From UBA7662 sp036787895 (GTDB lineage: Bacteria > Bacteroidota > Bacteroidia > UBA7662): a stretch of DNA of 64,000 nucleotides. The position numbers and the translations under genes are program-made. The stretch covers positions 1-64,000 of the forward strand of contig DAIQOK010000010.1 of assembly GCA_036787895.1 (NCBI GenBank), written 5' to 3'. The notes beneath the pieces are model-generated. The model made no database searches, had not been told where the DNA came from, and saw nothing but the letters and a program-made list of their open reading frames with translations. Each line of letters opens with the position of its first letter. Positions within the stretch are counted from its first letter, which is position 1. Shown in pieces: positions 8,505 through 17,696 of this stretch.

Positions 8505-10016
8505 TTATTCCTCTTCTTTTTTGGGGTTCCCCGCTTGCTCGGCTTCGCTTTTGTCTTCCCCTTTAAGATAATTGGGCAGATTTAAACCGGCCATATTAAA
8601 AAGATCATTCAAAGGCGGTACCGTTTTCATCATGCCCGATACAAAATTGGCAGTGCTGCCTTGTCCCTGATCACCATTGCCGGAATCCCAGACGGTTATT
8701 TTATCAATTTTGATATTCTTCACGGCTTCTACCTGGGTCTTCACCAGCTCGGGTAGTTTTTCTATCAGCAACAACTGGAAAGCTTTGGTAGGGTCGCCAC
8801 CGGCAGCACTGACCACCTCTTTATATCCTTCGGCTTGTTTGGTCAATATTTCGTACAAACCTTTGGCCTCGGCTTCCATTTTGGCATAAATCGCATCGGC
8901 CTCCCCTTTGGCTTGCTCGCGTATCCGCTCGGCTTCGGCTTGTGCATCAATGATTGCGCGTTTTTTAGCGATTTCTGCAGGGATGACGATGTTGGCATTC
9001 TGGGTAGAACGTTCCCGTTCGGCACGGGCAGTTTCGGCTTTTTGTTCGGCGAGATAGGCTTCTTCGAGAGCTTTGGCCTGCTGTACTTTTTCTGAAGCTA
9101 AGGCGATACGCAATGCTTCCGCTTCTTTTTCGCGACGTAAGGCATCCGACTGGGCAATCGAAATTTTGGCTTCATTTTCTCCCTTGATGGCTATGGCATT
9201 GGCTTCCGACGTTTTAACCCGCGTATCCCGCTCTGCTTCAGCTTTACCAATTTGCTCGTCTTTGGCGGCAGCTGCTATGCTGATCTCCCGGTCTTTTTGA
9301 GTAATGGCAATTTTTACATCCCGGTCGCGATGAGTTTCGGCTATTTGGGTGTCTTTTTCACGGTCGGCAAGGGCCTTACCGGTTTCACCTATTTTTTCCT
9401 GCTCGGCTACACTTACTTTGGCTTCGTTGATGGCTTTGGCGGCGGCTTCTTTTCCAAGGGCCTCGATATAACCCGACTCATCCTTGATGTCGGTGACATT
9501 GACGTTGATCAACTTCAACCCAATCTTTTTGAGCTCGCTATCTACGTTTTTGGAGATGTTGTCGAGGAATTTATCCCGATCCGAGTTGATTTCTTCAATG
9601 GTCATGGTGGCAATTACCAAACGTAATTGGCCGAACAAAATATCTTTAGCCAACTCCTGAATTTGCTCCGAACTCAAGCCCAACAAACGTTCTGCTGCCG
9701 TATTCATATTGTCGGTTTCGGTAGAAATGGCGATGGTGAATCGACAAGGCACATCTACGCGAATATTTTGCCGGCTGAGGGCATTCGTGAGATTAGCCTC
9801 AATGGATAGAGGCTTGAGGTCGAGATAGGCATAGTCCTGAATCACCGGCCAGATGAAGGCACCACCACCATGAATACACTTGGCAGAAGTGCCGCCGGTG
9901 CGGCCATATACCACCAGAATTTTGTCGGAAGGACAACGTTTGTAACGCGATACGAGGGCGGAAACCGTGACAAAAAAGACGACAACGGCAACAACAATAA
10001 TGATAATAGGGGTCAT
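8505..10016 (-). CDS. Flotillin-family SPFH protein
   Basis: A 503-residue protein with an N-terminal membrane hairpin (residues 3-22), an SPFH/band 7 domain (about 28-200, including KCIHGGGAFIWPV), then a long Ala/Glu/Lys-rich coiled coil (about 200-400) and a C-terminal flotillin tail. Flotillins scaffold membrane microdomains and work with NfeD-like partners, the gene for which lies directly upstream (9-base gap). The arrangement matches the YuaF-FloT type pair known from Bacillus. The coiled coil mediates oligomerisation in characterised homologues. The acidic and lysine-rich C terminus (last 20 residues) is lineage-specific. Confidence 0.92.
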   Translation of the reverse strand: MTPIIIIVVAVVVFFVTVSALVSRYKRCPSDKILVVYGRTGGTSAKCIHGGGAFIWPVIQDYAYLDLKPLSIEANLTNALSRQNIRVDVPCRFTIAISTETDNMNTAAERLLGLSSEQIQELAKDILFGQLRLVIATMTIEEINSDRDKFLDNISKNVDSELKKIGLKLINVNVTDIKDESGYIEALGKEAAAKAINEAKVSVAEQEKIGETGKALADREKDTQIAETHRDRDVKIAITQKDREISIAAAAKDEQIGKAEAERDTRVKTSEANAIAIKGENEAKISIAQSDALRREKEAEALRIALASEKVQQAKALEEAYLAEQKAETARAERERSTQNANIVIPAEIAKKRAIIDAQAEAERIREQAKGEADAIYAKMEAEAKGLYEILTKQAEGYKEVVSAAGGDPTKAFQLLLIEKLPELVKTQVEAVKNIKIDKITVWDSGNGDQGQGSTANFVSGMMKTVPPLNDLFNMAGLNLPNYLKGEDKSEAEQAGNPKKEEE

Positions 10017-10025
10017 GGCTGGGTT

Positions 10026-10592
10026 TTATAATTTTTCTACAAAGAGTATGCTGTTGCTTTCGATGCGTACCACCTTAACCAGGGTGGCTGCCTCGATGCT
10101 TTCATTTTCGGTCATGGCATCCAATTCGTGGGTGGCGCCATTTACACTTACCAATACTTTGCCCCGACCACTTTTGTATCCGGGCACGGCGAGATAAACT
10201 TCTGCCGTTTTATGCAGGGTTTGACCAATACGAAAGGAGTTGTTTTCCGACAATTTGAGTAGTTGCCGGATAATCATAAAAAAGAAATAAACAAAAAAGG
10301 CTCCAACCATAGCCGCCACAACAATAAGCGCGATCACGTTTTGGATACTTCCATACAATGAAATGCCTGTCCAGCTGAAGCCGAGCAGGAAATTGATGAG
10401 GTTTCGGAGAGAAAACAGCTGAAAAGGGGCGTCAACACTGTTAAAATCACCGTCAAAGTCGGCTTCCAGTCCGTCTCCGCTATCAACTCCCATGAAGGTC
10501 ATGACCGACTGCACCAGAAAAATAAGACTGGTAGGTAGTGCTACATACCAAAACGTACGCAACAAAGGGTCAAGTGCTTCGAGCATTTCCAT
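10026..10592 (-). CDS. NfeD-like membrane protein, flotillin partner
   Basis: A 188-residue protein with about three membrane segments (near residues 14-34, 62-80, 85-108) and a C-terminal beta-rich domain (about 118-188, with GKVLVSVNGATHELDA) that fits the soluble OB-fold domain of NfeD proteins. It lacks the N-terminal ClpP-like protease of long NfeD proteins, so it is the short YuaF-like form. It is the first gene of a two-gene operon with flotillin, 9 bases apart. The ATG at 10592 is used; a second Met two codons later is also possible. Confidence 0.82.
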   Translation of the reverse strand: MEMLEALDPLLRTFWYVALPTSLIFLVQSVMTFMGVDSGDGLEADFDGDFNSVDAPFQLFSLRNLINFLLGFSWTGISLYGSIQNVIALIVVAAMVGAFFVYFFFMIIRQLLKLSENNSFRIGQTLHKTAEVYLAVPGYKSGRGKVLVSVNGATHELDAMTENESIEAATLVKVVRIESNSILFVEKL

Positions 10593-10770
10593 AGCTTATT
10601 ATTTGTGTGGCAAACAGATGTGGTAAGTAAGTTGAGTTTCCGAAAAGGCAAAATAACACAAAATCAGCAGTTGCGAACTCAGCCACTGCTAAAATTCATA
10701 TTCAACCAATTTTCACAGCTCAACGCAATTTATGGGAATCCTGGCTAACTCTTGTAATTTGAAATTCAAG

Positions 10771-12678
10771 TTAATCTGTTGTTCGACCCACATACTTTAC
10801 CACACCCCAAAGAAATAGCAACGCCACAGGGAAGAGGATGAAGGCCGAAATGCCAAAGGCGGCAGGAATAGTTCCGAACACTATGGCCACACTTCCAACA
10901 GTCAAGGCGTATGGAAGCTGGGTTCGTACATGCTGTATGTGGTTGGCACCCGAAGCCAGGGAGCTTAAAATGGTGGTGTCAGAGATGGGCGAACAGTGGT
11001 CGCCTAAAACGGCACCGGCCAGTACACAACTCACTACATTGTGAAAGATGCTGAGCGATTGTTCATAATCCATACCGGCTTCCTGACACAAACGCCAGGC
11101 TGCTGGCAACATCAGGGGATATAAGATTGCCATGGTTCCCCAACTTGAGCCGGTACTGAAAGCCACAACAGCACCCAACAAAAACGTAAGCATCGGCAAC
11201 CATTGTGGTGCGAGCTGTAAGTCAAGCAATTTGCCTGTAATAAAATCGGCGGTATGTAATTCCTGGGTGAGGGTGGCTAAACTCCAGGCAAGCACCAATA
11301 TCATGATAGCGCCCATCATCGTTTTAAAACCGGCCATTAAGGCTTCAACTACTTCTTCCAGTTGGAGTTTTTTGCCGCCGAGCGACATCAAAGCAGCCAC
11401 TATAACGCCGCTGAATGAGCCCCACAACAAAGCCAGGTAAGAGTTGGCATTACCAATTACCGCCGATACGCGCCGGAGAAAGGACAAGTTGTGGTCGTGC
11501 CATACTTCAGGGCTATATCCGGTGTAAAACAAGCCGGCAATGGTAACAAACACTACCACCAATACCGGCATTAAGGCAAAACGGCCACTTGCTTTTATCC
11601 CTTCCTTCTTGGCAAAATCTTCCAGTGAGTTTGTATGATGGTGTGAACTGTCATCTGCAGAAACACGGCTTCTGGCCAATTTTTCGGCCTGCAGCATGGG
11701 GCCAAAATCTTTACGTTGCCAGATGAGAAACAACATAAAACATAAGGTCAGTATAGGATAAAAGGAATATTGCAGGGAGTTGATGAAGACGTTGTAAGGA
11801 TTTTCGTCGAGTCCATCGATATTTTGAATGCCATCCTGTATGTAACCGAGCTCTGCACCAATCCAGGTGGTGATAAAAGCAATGGCAGCGACCGGAGCCG
11901 CGGTAGAATCGACGAGATAACTTAGTTTTTCGCGTGAAATGCGGAGTTTATCGGTTACCGGCCGCATGGTGTTGCCGACTAGCAGCGTATTCGAATAATC
12001 GTCGAAAAAGATGGCAATACCGAGAAACCAGGTGGCCAGTTGGCCGGAGCGAGGGTCGGTAGCTTTGCGGGAAATGCGGTTTACGATGCCTTGCATGCCA
12101 CCATTACGGGTTATGATGCCCACCATACCACCAATCAGCAGGGAGAAAACAATTACCGCGAGGTGATCAAAACTGTTTAAAGCCTGAATGATGTAGGTGT
12201 CGACAAGGCTGTAAAATCCAAAGCCCAAACCACCCCAGAAATCATGGGTATACAAACCAATAATTAAAGTGCCACTGAGCAAACCCACCAAAAGGGCACT
12301 GTACACTTCCTTAAACAGCAGCGCAAGCAAAATCGCGATGAGTGGAGGTAAAATACTCCAGCCAAGTGGAATGGGCCGATAGGGCCTGCTTTCACTGATT
12401 TGACCTAGCTGAACTTCGAATGTACTTTTATCGTGAATTTGTTGTGTAATAGCTGCTTTGCCTCCACGGAAATCCAACCTATGCGCCTGGCCATTCAAAT
12501 AAACCAATAGGCTATCAGGGGCAGTAGCCGCGTCGGCCGAAAATCCAATTTCAAAATCTATTCCTGCTACTATTATTGCCGGCCAGTGAATTTTTACGGC
12601 TGGGGTTTCCTGGCCAAAAGTTGGTCCAAAACAAAACAACAAACCGACGAGCAGGGAGCGGGAAATCTGTTGAAACAT
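10771..12678 (-). CDS. NhaC-family Na+/H+ antiporter with N-terminal exported domain
   Basis: A 635-residue integral membrane transporter with about 11-12 hydrophobic helices from residue 107 on. Motifs such as FFDDYSNTLLVGNTMRPVTD, VDSTAAPVAA, TGSSWGTMA and GDHCSPISDTTILSS are those of the NhaC / ion-transporter superfamily, which exchanges sodium for protons or carries small acids. The N terminus is unusual: a signal-like segment (1-22) and about 80 beta-rich residues come before the first core helix, placing an extra domain in the periplasm. It is a single gene. A strong promoter match lies immediately before the ATG (12683-12716). Confidence 0.85.
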   Translation of the reverse strand: MFQQISRSLLVGLLFCFGPTFGQETPAVKIHWPAIIVAGIDFEIGFSADAATAPDSLLVYLNGQAHRLDFRGGKAAITQQIHDKSTFEVQLGQISESRPYRPIPLGWSILPPLIAILLALLFKEVYSALLVGLLSGTLIIGLYTHDFWGGLGFGFYSLVDTYIIQALNSFDHLAVIVFSLLIGGMVGIITRNGGMQGIVNRISRKATDPRSGQLATWFLGIAIFFDDYSNTLLVGNTMRPVTDKLRISREKLSYLVDSTAAPVAAIAFITTWIGAELGYIQDGIQNIDGLDENPYNVFINSLQYSFYPILTLCFMLFLIWQRKDFGPMLQAEKLARSRVSADDSSHHHTNSLEDFAKKEGIKASGRFALMPVLVVVFVTIAGLFYTGYSPEVWHDHNLSFLRRVSAVIGNANSYLALLWGSFSGVIVAALMSLGGKKLQLEEVVEALMAGFKTMMGAIMILVLAWSLATLTQELHTADFITGKLLDLQLAPQWLPMLTFLLGAVVAFSTGSSWGTMAILYPLMLPAAWRLCQEAGMDYEQSLSIFHNVVSCVLAGAVLGDHCSPISDTTILSSLASGANHIQHVRTQLPYALTVGSVAIVFGTIPAAFGISAFILFPVALLFLWGVVKYVGRTTD

Positions 12679-12682
12679 GAGC

Positions 12683-12716
12683 CGAATATAGGAGTTTGTC
12701 GCTTTACAGCCACAAA
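12683..12716 (-). promoter_or_regulatory. Promoter of the NhaC gene, start-proximal
   Basis: The minus strand reads TTTG (12716-12713), 22 bases, then TATATTCG (12690-12683), one base off TAnnTTTG. The -7 element ends four bases before the ATG at 12678, which would place transcription start at or next to the start codon. Confidence 0.55.
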
Positions 12717-12762
12717 CTCATGTTTTATCTGTTTCAGCTAATGAAAAGCGTGTTCATTTCCA

Positions 12763-13581
12763 TTAGCAGCCATCCACAAAGGGATAATTGATGATAAATG
12801 TTTCTCTGACCGCATTGTTTTGGGCGTCGCGGGCTGCTCGCCAGCCCGGCATCTGCTGTAAGGCTTTTTGAAGCAGTGCATCGATTTCGGGATAATGTGA
12901 TGGCTCAATCACTTTGACATGAATCAGTTTGCCACTTTCATCAACTGTAAATCTGACGGTGGCATAAAAGGGATAAGCCTCTTTTATAGGCGTTGTTATT
13001 TTGTCGAGAACCTTGTTTTGAAGGTATTGGGTTATGGCTTTATTTCCTCCGGCATATTCGGCCACAAAAAACGGGAGCGGCTCAAAAATGCTTATTCCTT
13101 CATAACTACTAGTTTGATTCCAACCGTCCTTCAGGTAAGCGTATTTCACTTTTACAACAACCGGGTAGCCTAAATCAGCGTTTTTGAGTAGCCATTTTTG
13201 CGCATCGGTCAGCACTTTACCTTGCGCTTCCAGACTTTGTTTTTTCCCATTATTAAACACCGTGATTTCAAAACCTATATAATTAATAATTTTTTCATAG
13301 GCCGAATTGGGATAAACGACATCATTTCCCTGGACGGATATCAGGCTGAAGTGGAGCGAGTGTTGCATACGCAACATTTTATTCAGTCGATCACGTTCAC
13401 TGAAAGGTAATTCCATACGATGCCATAATTCCGGGCTCAACTCATTCAGCTGTTTTGCCGCCAGCAGTTTTTCATGGGTGATACTATAAGTTCTGCGGCC
13501 TTTGTATTCGTTTTTACCATCTTGCGCCCGAAGGGCCAAAGCGCAGAAGAGAAGCAGGTTAAACAACAGTAAATTTTTCAT
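12763..13581 (-). CDS. Exported protein with TonB C-terminal-like domain
   Basis: A 272-residue protein with a signal peptide (cleavage near LRAQ, residue 20). The C-terminal 70 residues (VRFTVDESGKLIHVKVIEPS through MPGWRAARD) match the TonB C-terminal fold, with the usual D-x-x-G-K start and the P-x-W block. Unlike true TonB proteins it has no obvious N-terminal anchor that remains in the inner membrane and no proline-rich stretch. It is therefore more likely a periplasmic or surface protein that borrowed the domain than an energy transducer. The N-terminal 180 residues are unrecognised. Confidence 0.72.
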   Translation of the reverse strand: MKNLLLFNLLLFCALALRAQDGKNEYKGRRTYSITHEKLLAAKQLNELSPELWHRMELPFSERDRLNKMLRMQHSLHFSLISVQGNDVVYPNSAYEKIINYIGFEITVFNNGKKQSLEAQGKVLTDAQKWLLKNADLGYPVVVKVKYAYLKDGWNQTSSYEGISIFEPLPFFVAEYAGGNKAITQYLQNKVLDKITTPIKEAYPFYATVRFTVDESGKLIHVKVIEPSHYPEIDALLQKALQQMPGWRAARDAQNNAVRETFIINYPFVDGC

Positions 13582-13790
13582 TGTATTCGTAGTTAGATGG
13601 ATGAGGTGAAGTGGTTTTTAAGGGGTGGATTTGTCGATGCTTTACTGATCCGACTTTATTTTTGTTATTTCACATCGGCGACCCTGTTCCCGGCAAAAGT
13701 AGAGGGCCGCCATCCGTGACATTCGGCTTACAACAAACCTAACCCCACAGAGCTGCCGTAACCAAAAAACAGCGTGTAAAAAGTTGTAAA

Positions 13791-14717
13791 ATGAATGTAA
13801 AGCGCCTATTTATAAAGGTAAACCGACTCCATAAAAGGTGGTTGATCCTACTTCCTGTTGCTTTGATATTACTTTTTTCAGCCCTCTTTTTATTATTCAC
13901 AGCCCGGGAAAATTTGCCATTTCCCACTAATCGAGCCGCTTTGGTGATGCGCCAGATTGGCCACCAACTTTTGTTGCAGTCGGGAGACAGCAGTTCACGC
14001 GTTTTGCCGGTGAAAAATAGCGTTGCCGGACTGTACGAATTAAAATTTGAGCGTGAATTTTCATTTCTTCCAGATAGTCTGCTCCGGATTGTAAAACATG
14101 AAATCGCGGCTAGCGACATCTTAACGCCCTACGAAGTCAGTGTAAAAGCCTGTATGTCCGACGATGTGGTATATGGCTTTGAGATCATCCCTCAAGCTCC
14201 AGGCAATAAATCAGCCTATAAGGAAATTGTACCTTGTTTAGGACGCACCCAACCTAAGGCCTGCTATCTCATACAAATCCGATTTCAACAAGTACAACCA
14301 CAAAAAAGCAGTGTTTTACTGCCGTGGATTTTAATTTTTGGCGCATTCCTTTGTTTGATTTTAAGCTGGTGGCGCGTTGGCCGCAATAAAATTCAGAACA
14401 CCCTCGGTATGCAGCAGCAAATAATCAATCTGGGGGGATTTAGTTATACACCAGAACGTCAGATATTGGTTTATCAAGAACAAGTAATTTCGCTTTCAGA
14501 CAAAGAAAATCAGCTTTTGTCGCTGCTGGCTTCCCGATTGGCCGACTTGGTAACTCGGGAAGAATTGCTGAAAAAAGTTTGGGAAGATGAAGGCGTGATA
14601 ACTGGTCGCAGTCTGGATGTTTTCATCTCAAAATTGAGGAAAAAACTGCAAGCCGACCCAAATGTACGGCTCAACAATGTGCACGGTCGCGGCTATAAGC
14701 TCGAAATTCATCTCTGA
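13791..14717 (+). CDS. Membrane-anchored winged-helix transcriptional regulator
   Basis: A 308-residue protein with two membrane helices (about 17-37 and 179-198) that enclose a roughly 140-residue predicted periplasmic domain. A cytoplasmic C-terminal OmpR/PhoB-type winged helix follows (about 210-308), with LSDKENQLLSLLA, REELLKKVW and the recognition-helix stretch RSLDVFISKLRKKL, ending in GRGYKLEI. There is no receiver domain, so control is probably by the periplasmic domain sensing a ligand or envelope state, like ToxR/CadC but with the order of domains reversed. Targets are unknown. It lies 48 bases upstream of polA; polA has its own promoter-like element. Confidence 0.83.
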   Translation: MNVKRLFIKVNRLHKRWLILLPVALILLFSALFLLFTARENLPFPTNRAALVMRQIGHQLLLQSGDSSSRVLPVKNSVAGLYELKFEREFSFLPDSLLRIVKHEIAASDILTPYEVSVKACMSDDVVYGFEIIPQAPGNKSAYKEIVPCLGRTQPKACYLIQIRFQQVQPQKSSVLLPWILIFGAFLCLILSWWRVGRNKIQNTLGMQQQIINLGGFSYTPERQILVYQEQVISLSDKENQLLSLLASRLADLVTREELLKKVWEDEGVITGRSLDVFISKLRKKLQADPNVRLNNVHGRGYKLEIHL

Positions 14718-14726
14718 TTTGAAGAC

Positions 14727-14760
14727 TTGCCGGCAGAATACATCCCTTTTCCTATCTTCG
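14727..14760 (+). promoter_or_regulatory. Promoter of polA, start-proximal
   Basis: TTG (14727-14729), 23 bases, then TATCTTCG (14753-14760), one base off TAnnTTTG, four bases before the ATG at 14765. It predicts a leaderless or nearly leaderless polA mRNA. Confidence 0.4.
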
Positions 14761-14764
14761 AAGA

Positions 14765-17623
14765 ATGAATACTGTCCCCGAAAAACGCCTCTTTTTGCTC
14801 GATGGTTTTGCCCTGGTTTTCCGGGCTTATTTTGCTTTTTCGAGTAATCCTAGGGTTACCAGCACCGGCCTCGATACCAGCGCTACTTTTGGCTTTGCAT
14901 TGGCTTTGCTCGATTTGTTGCAAAAAGAAAATCCAACGCACATTGGGGTGGTTTTCGATACGCCCGAACCTACTTTTCGCCACATTGAATTCCCGGCCTA
15001 CAAAGCTCAACGCGATGAAATGCCCGAAGGTTTGGCCAAAGCCTTACCCTATATCGATAAACTCATCGAAGCTTTTCATATACCCGTAATTAAAGTGCCC
15101 GGCTATGAGGCCGATGATGTGATAGGCACCCTGGCTTGGAAAGCAGCCGAAGCAGGGTATACTGTATATATGATGACACCCGATAAAGACTTCGGTCAGC
15201 TGGTGCGCGATAACGTTTTCATCTACAAACCTGCCCGCATGGGCAACGGCATCGAAATTCTCGGCGTGCCTGAAATATTGGAAAAGTGGGAGATAAAAGA
15301 GGTAGATCAGGTAGTAGACATACTTGGGATGTGGGGCGATGCGGTAGATAATATCCCCGGCATTCCTGGTATAGGCGAAAAAACAGCGAAAAAGCTGGTA
15401 CAGGAATTTGGCAGCTTGGAAAATTTGCTGGCTAATACCAACAAACTCAAAGGCAAGCAGAAAGAAAATGTCGAAAATTTCCGGGAACAAGCGCTGTTAT
15501 CAAAACGACTGGCCAGAATTACTACTGACGTACCAATCGATTTCGACCCGACTGGATTGACATTAGACCCACCCAATACCGAGGCTATCAAAGCCCTCTT
15601 TCAGGAGTTGGAATTTCGGACCTTATTACGACGGGTGCTGGGCGATGATGTTGCCGCAGCCATGCCGGCTCCGGCACCCAAGGCTGGTGATCAGATGGAT
15701 TTATTTGGTCAGCCAGCCGGACCATCCACAGGTCGTAAAACCGACAAAACTCAGTCCGTGCCTGGTCATGGTCTCACCAATGAGGAAGCCGATACGCCGG
15801 TTGTTGTGCTGAAATCGTTTAAAGACAGTGGTGCTTCGTACACCCTGGTAGAAGCAGTGGCTGATCAGGAGGCTTTGGTGAAAAGTCTGTTAGCACAAAC
15901 CGAATTTTGCTTCGATACAGAATTTACCAGTCTCGATCCCATCACCGGTGAATTGGTTGGTCTGGCTTTCAGTTATGCCCCCGGCACCGGTTATTATGTA
16001 CCCTGCCCGGCCGATCAGGAAGCGACCCGAATTATAGTTGAACGTTTTCGCCCGGTGCTGGAGGCAACCAATAGCCGAAAAATTGGTCAGAATCTGAAGT
16101 TCGATTTCCAGGTTATGGCCTGTTATAGCGTACGTCTGGGCGGTGAATTGTGGGATACCATGCTGGCCCATTACCTCATCGATCCCGATACCCGCCACAA
16201 TATGGATGCTTTGAGCGAAACCTATTTGGGCTATACCCCGGTGAGTATCACAGAACTCATCGGCAAAAAAGGCAAGGATCAGGGCAATATGCGGGAGGTA
16301 GACGTGAAAACCGCCGCCGATTATGCTGCCGAAGATGCCGATATAACGCTCCAGCTCAAACACAAATTTGCACCCATGCTGGCTGATAACCAGCTTGAAA
16401 AGCTCTTTCATGAGGTAGAAATGCCTTTGGTAGAGGTGTTGTCGGATATGGAACTCGAAGGTGTAAAAATCGATACCAAGGTGCTCGCCGACTTTTCTCA
16501 AGAGCTCGAAAAACAAATCAGACAGAAGGAGGCCGAAATTCAGGAATTGGCCGGAATGAAGTTTAATGTAGGCTCACCCAAACAACTTGGCGAAGTACTT
16601 TTTGATGTGTTGAAGTTGGATCCAAAGGCTAAAAAGACCAAAACGGGTCAGTATAAAACCGACGAGGAAGTACTCACTGCCCTGGCTGAAAAAGCACCTA
16701 TCGCCCGGGCTGTGGTGGATTACCGCCAGGCACAGAAATTGAAATCGACTTATGTAGATGCCTTGCCGACTATGATTAACCCCAAAACCGGCCGGGTACA
16801 TACCAGTTTTAACCAGGCGGTAGCCGCTACCGGTCGTTTGAGCTCCAATAATCCGAATTTGCAGAACATTCCCATTCGCACCGAACAAGGACGGGAAGTC
16901 CGCAAGGCTTTTATCCCAGGTGGTCCGGAGTTTACCTTACTTTCAGCCGACTACAGCCAGATAGAACTTCGCATCATCACAGAAATTAGTGGCGATGAAA
17001 ATATGCGTGAAGCCTTTGAAAAGGGATACGATATTCATGCTGCTACTGCTGCTAAAGTCTACAATGTGCCGCTCGAGGAGGTGACATCAGAATTGAGGAG
17101 AAATGCTAAAACCGTCAATTTTGGCATTATTTACGGTATTTCTGCCTTCGGCTTAAGTCAACGTCTGGGCATTCCCAGGGCCGAAGCTGCTGCTTTGATA
17201 GAACAATATTTCCAGACTTACCCCAAAATCAAAGCCTATATGACCGATATCGTTGATTCGGCCAGAGAAAAAGGGTATGTCGAAACCCTGCTCGGTCGTC
17301 GTCGGTATATACGTGATATTCACAGTGCCAATGCCACAGTTCGTGGTTTTGCTGAACGCAATGCCATTAACGCTCCTATTCAAGGCAGCGCGGCTGATAT
17401 GATTAAGCTGGCCATGATTCGCATTCATGCCGACATGAAAAGAAGGAAAATGCGCTCAAAAATGACTTTACAGGTGCATGATGAGTTGGTTTTTGATGCG
17501 CACAAGGAAGAATTGGAGGAATTAAAACAACTTGTTGCCGATGGCATGAAAAACGCCCTGTCAATGAAAGTGCCGGTATTGGTTGAAATGGGCACTGGCG
17601 ATAATTGGCTGGAGGCACATTAA
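14765..17623 (+). CDS. polA: DNA polymerase I
   Basis: A 952-residue protein with all three Pol I domains. The 5'-3' exonuclease/flap domain covers about residues 1-290 (FLLDGFALVFRAYFAF, VPGYEADDVIGTLA, IPGIPGIGEKTA). The 3'-5' exonuclease (about 350-550) keeps its metal residues: DTE in FDTEFTS and the YxxxD motif YAAED, so proofreading should be active. The polymerase domain (about 560-952) has motif A SADYSQIELR, motif B RRNAKTVNFGIIYG and motif C QVHDELVFD. It fills gaps and processes Okazaki fragments. The linker near residues 300-345 is poorly conserved in appearance. Single gene; length is normal for Bacteroidota PolA. Confidence 0.98.
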   Translation: MNTVPEKRLFLLDGFALVFRAYFAFSSNPRVTSTGLDTSATFGFALALLDLLQKENPTHIGVVFDTPEPTFRHIEFPAYKAQRDEMPEGLAKALPYIDKLIEAFHIPVIKVPGYEADDVIGTLAWKAAEAGYTVYMMTPDKDFGQLVRDNVFIYKPARMGNGIEILGVPEILEKWEIKEVDQVVDILGMWGDAVDNIPGIPGIGEKTAKKLVQEFGSLENLLANTNKLKGKQKENVENFREQALLSKRLARITTDVPIDFDPTGLTLDPPNTEAIKALFQELEFRTLLRRVLGDDVAAAMPAPAPKAGDQMDLFGQPAGPSTGRKTDKTQSVPGHGLTNEEADTPVVVLKSFKDSGASYTLVEAVADQEALVKSLLAQTEFCFDTEFTSLDPITGELVGLAFSYAPGTGYYVPCPADQEATRIIVERFRPVLEATNSRKIGQNLKFDFQVMACYSVRLGGELWDTMLAHYLIDPDTRHNMDALSETYLGYTPVSITELIGKKGKDQGNMREVDVKTAADYAAEDADITLQLKHKFAPMLADNQLEKLFHEVEMPLVEVLSDMELEGVKIDTKVLADFSQELEKQIRQKEAEIQELAGMKFNVGSPKQLGEVLFDVLKLDPKAKKTKTGQYKTDEEVLTALAEKAPIARAVVDYRQAQKLKSTYVDALPTMINPKTGRVHTSFNQAVAATGRLSSNNPNLQNIPIRTEQGREVRKAFIPGGPEFTLLSADYSQIELRIITEISGDENMREAFEKGYDIHAATAAKVYNVPLEEVTSELRRNAKTVNFGIIYGISAFGLSQRLGIPRAEAAALIEQYFQTYPKIKAYMTDIVDSAREKGYVETLLGRRRYIRDIHSANATVRGFAERNAINAPIQGSAADMIKLAMIRIHADMKRRKMRSKMTLQVHDELVFDAHKEELEELKQLVADGMKNALSMKVPVLVEMGTGDNWLEAH

Positions 17624-17696
17624 ATCTGTGGTTTTCGTGAATACAAAGGCATGAACGCGCAATTTGTGGCAAGCTGATAATACAGAGGATTATCTT

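Noticed and set aside
15890..16516. 208-codon minus-strand frame inside polA
   Set aside because: polA motifs are continuous on the plus strand; the antisense frame has no recognisable domain.
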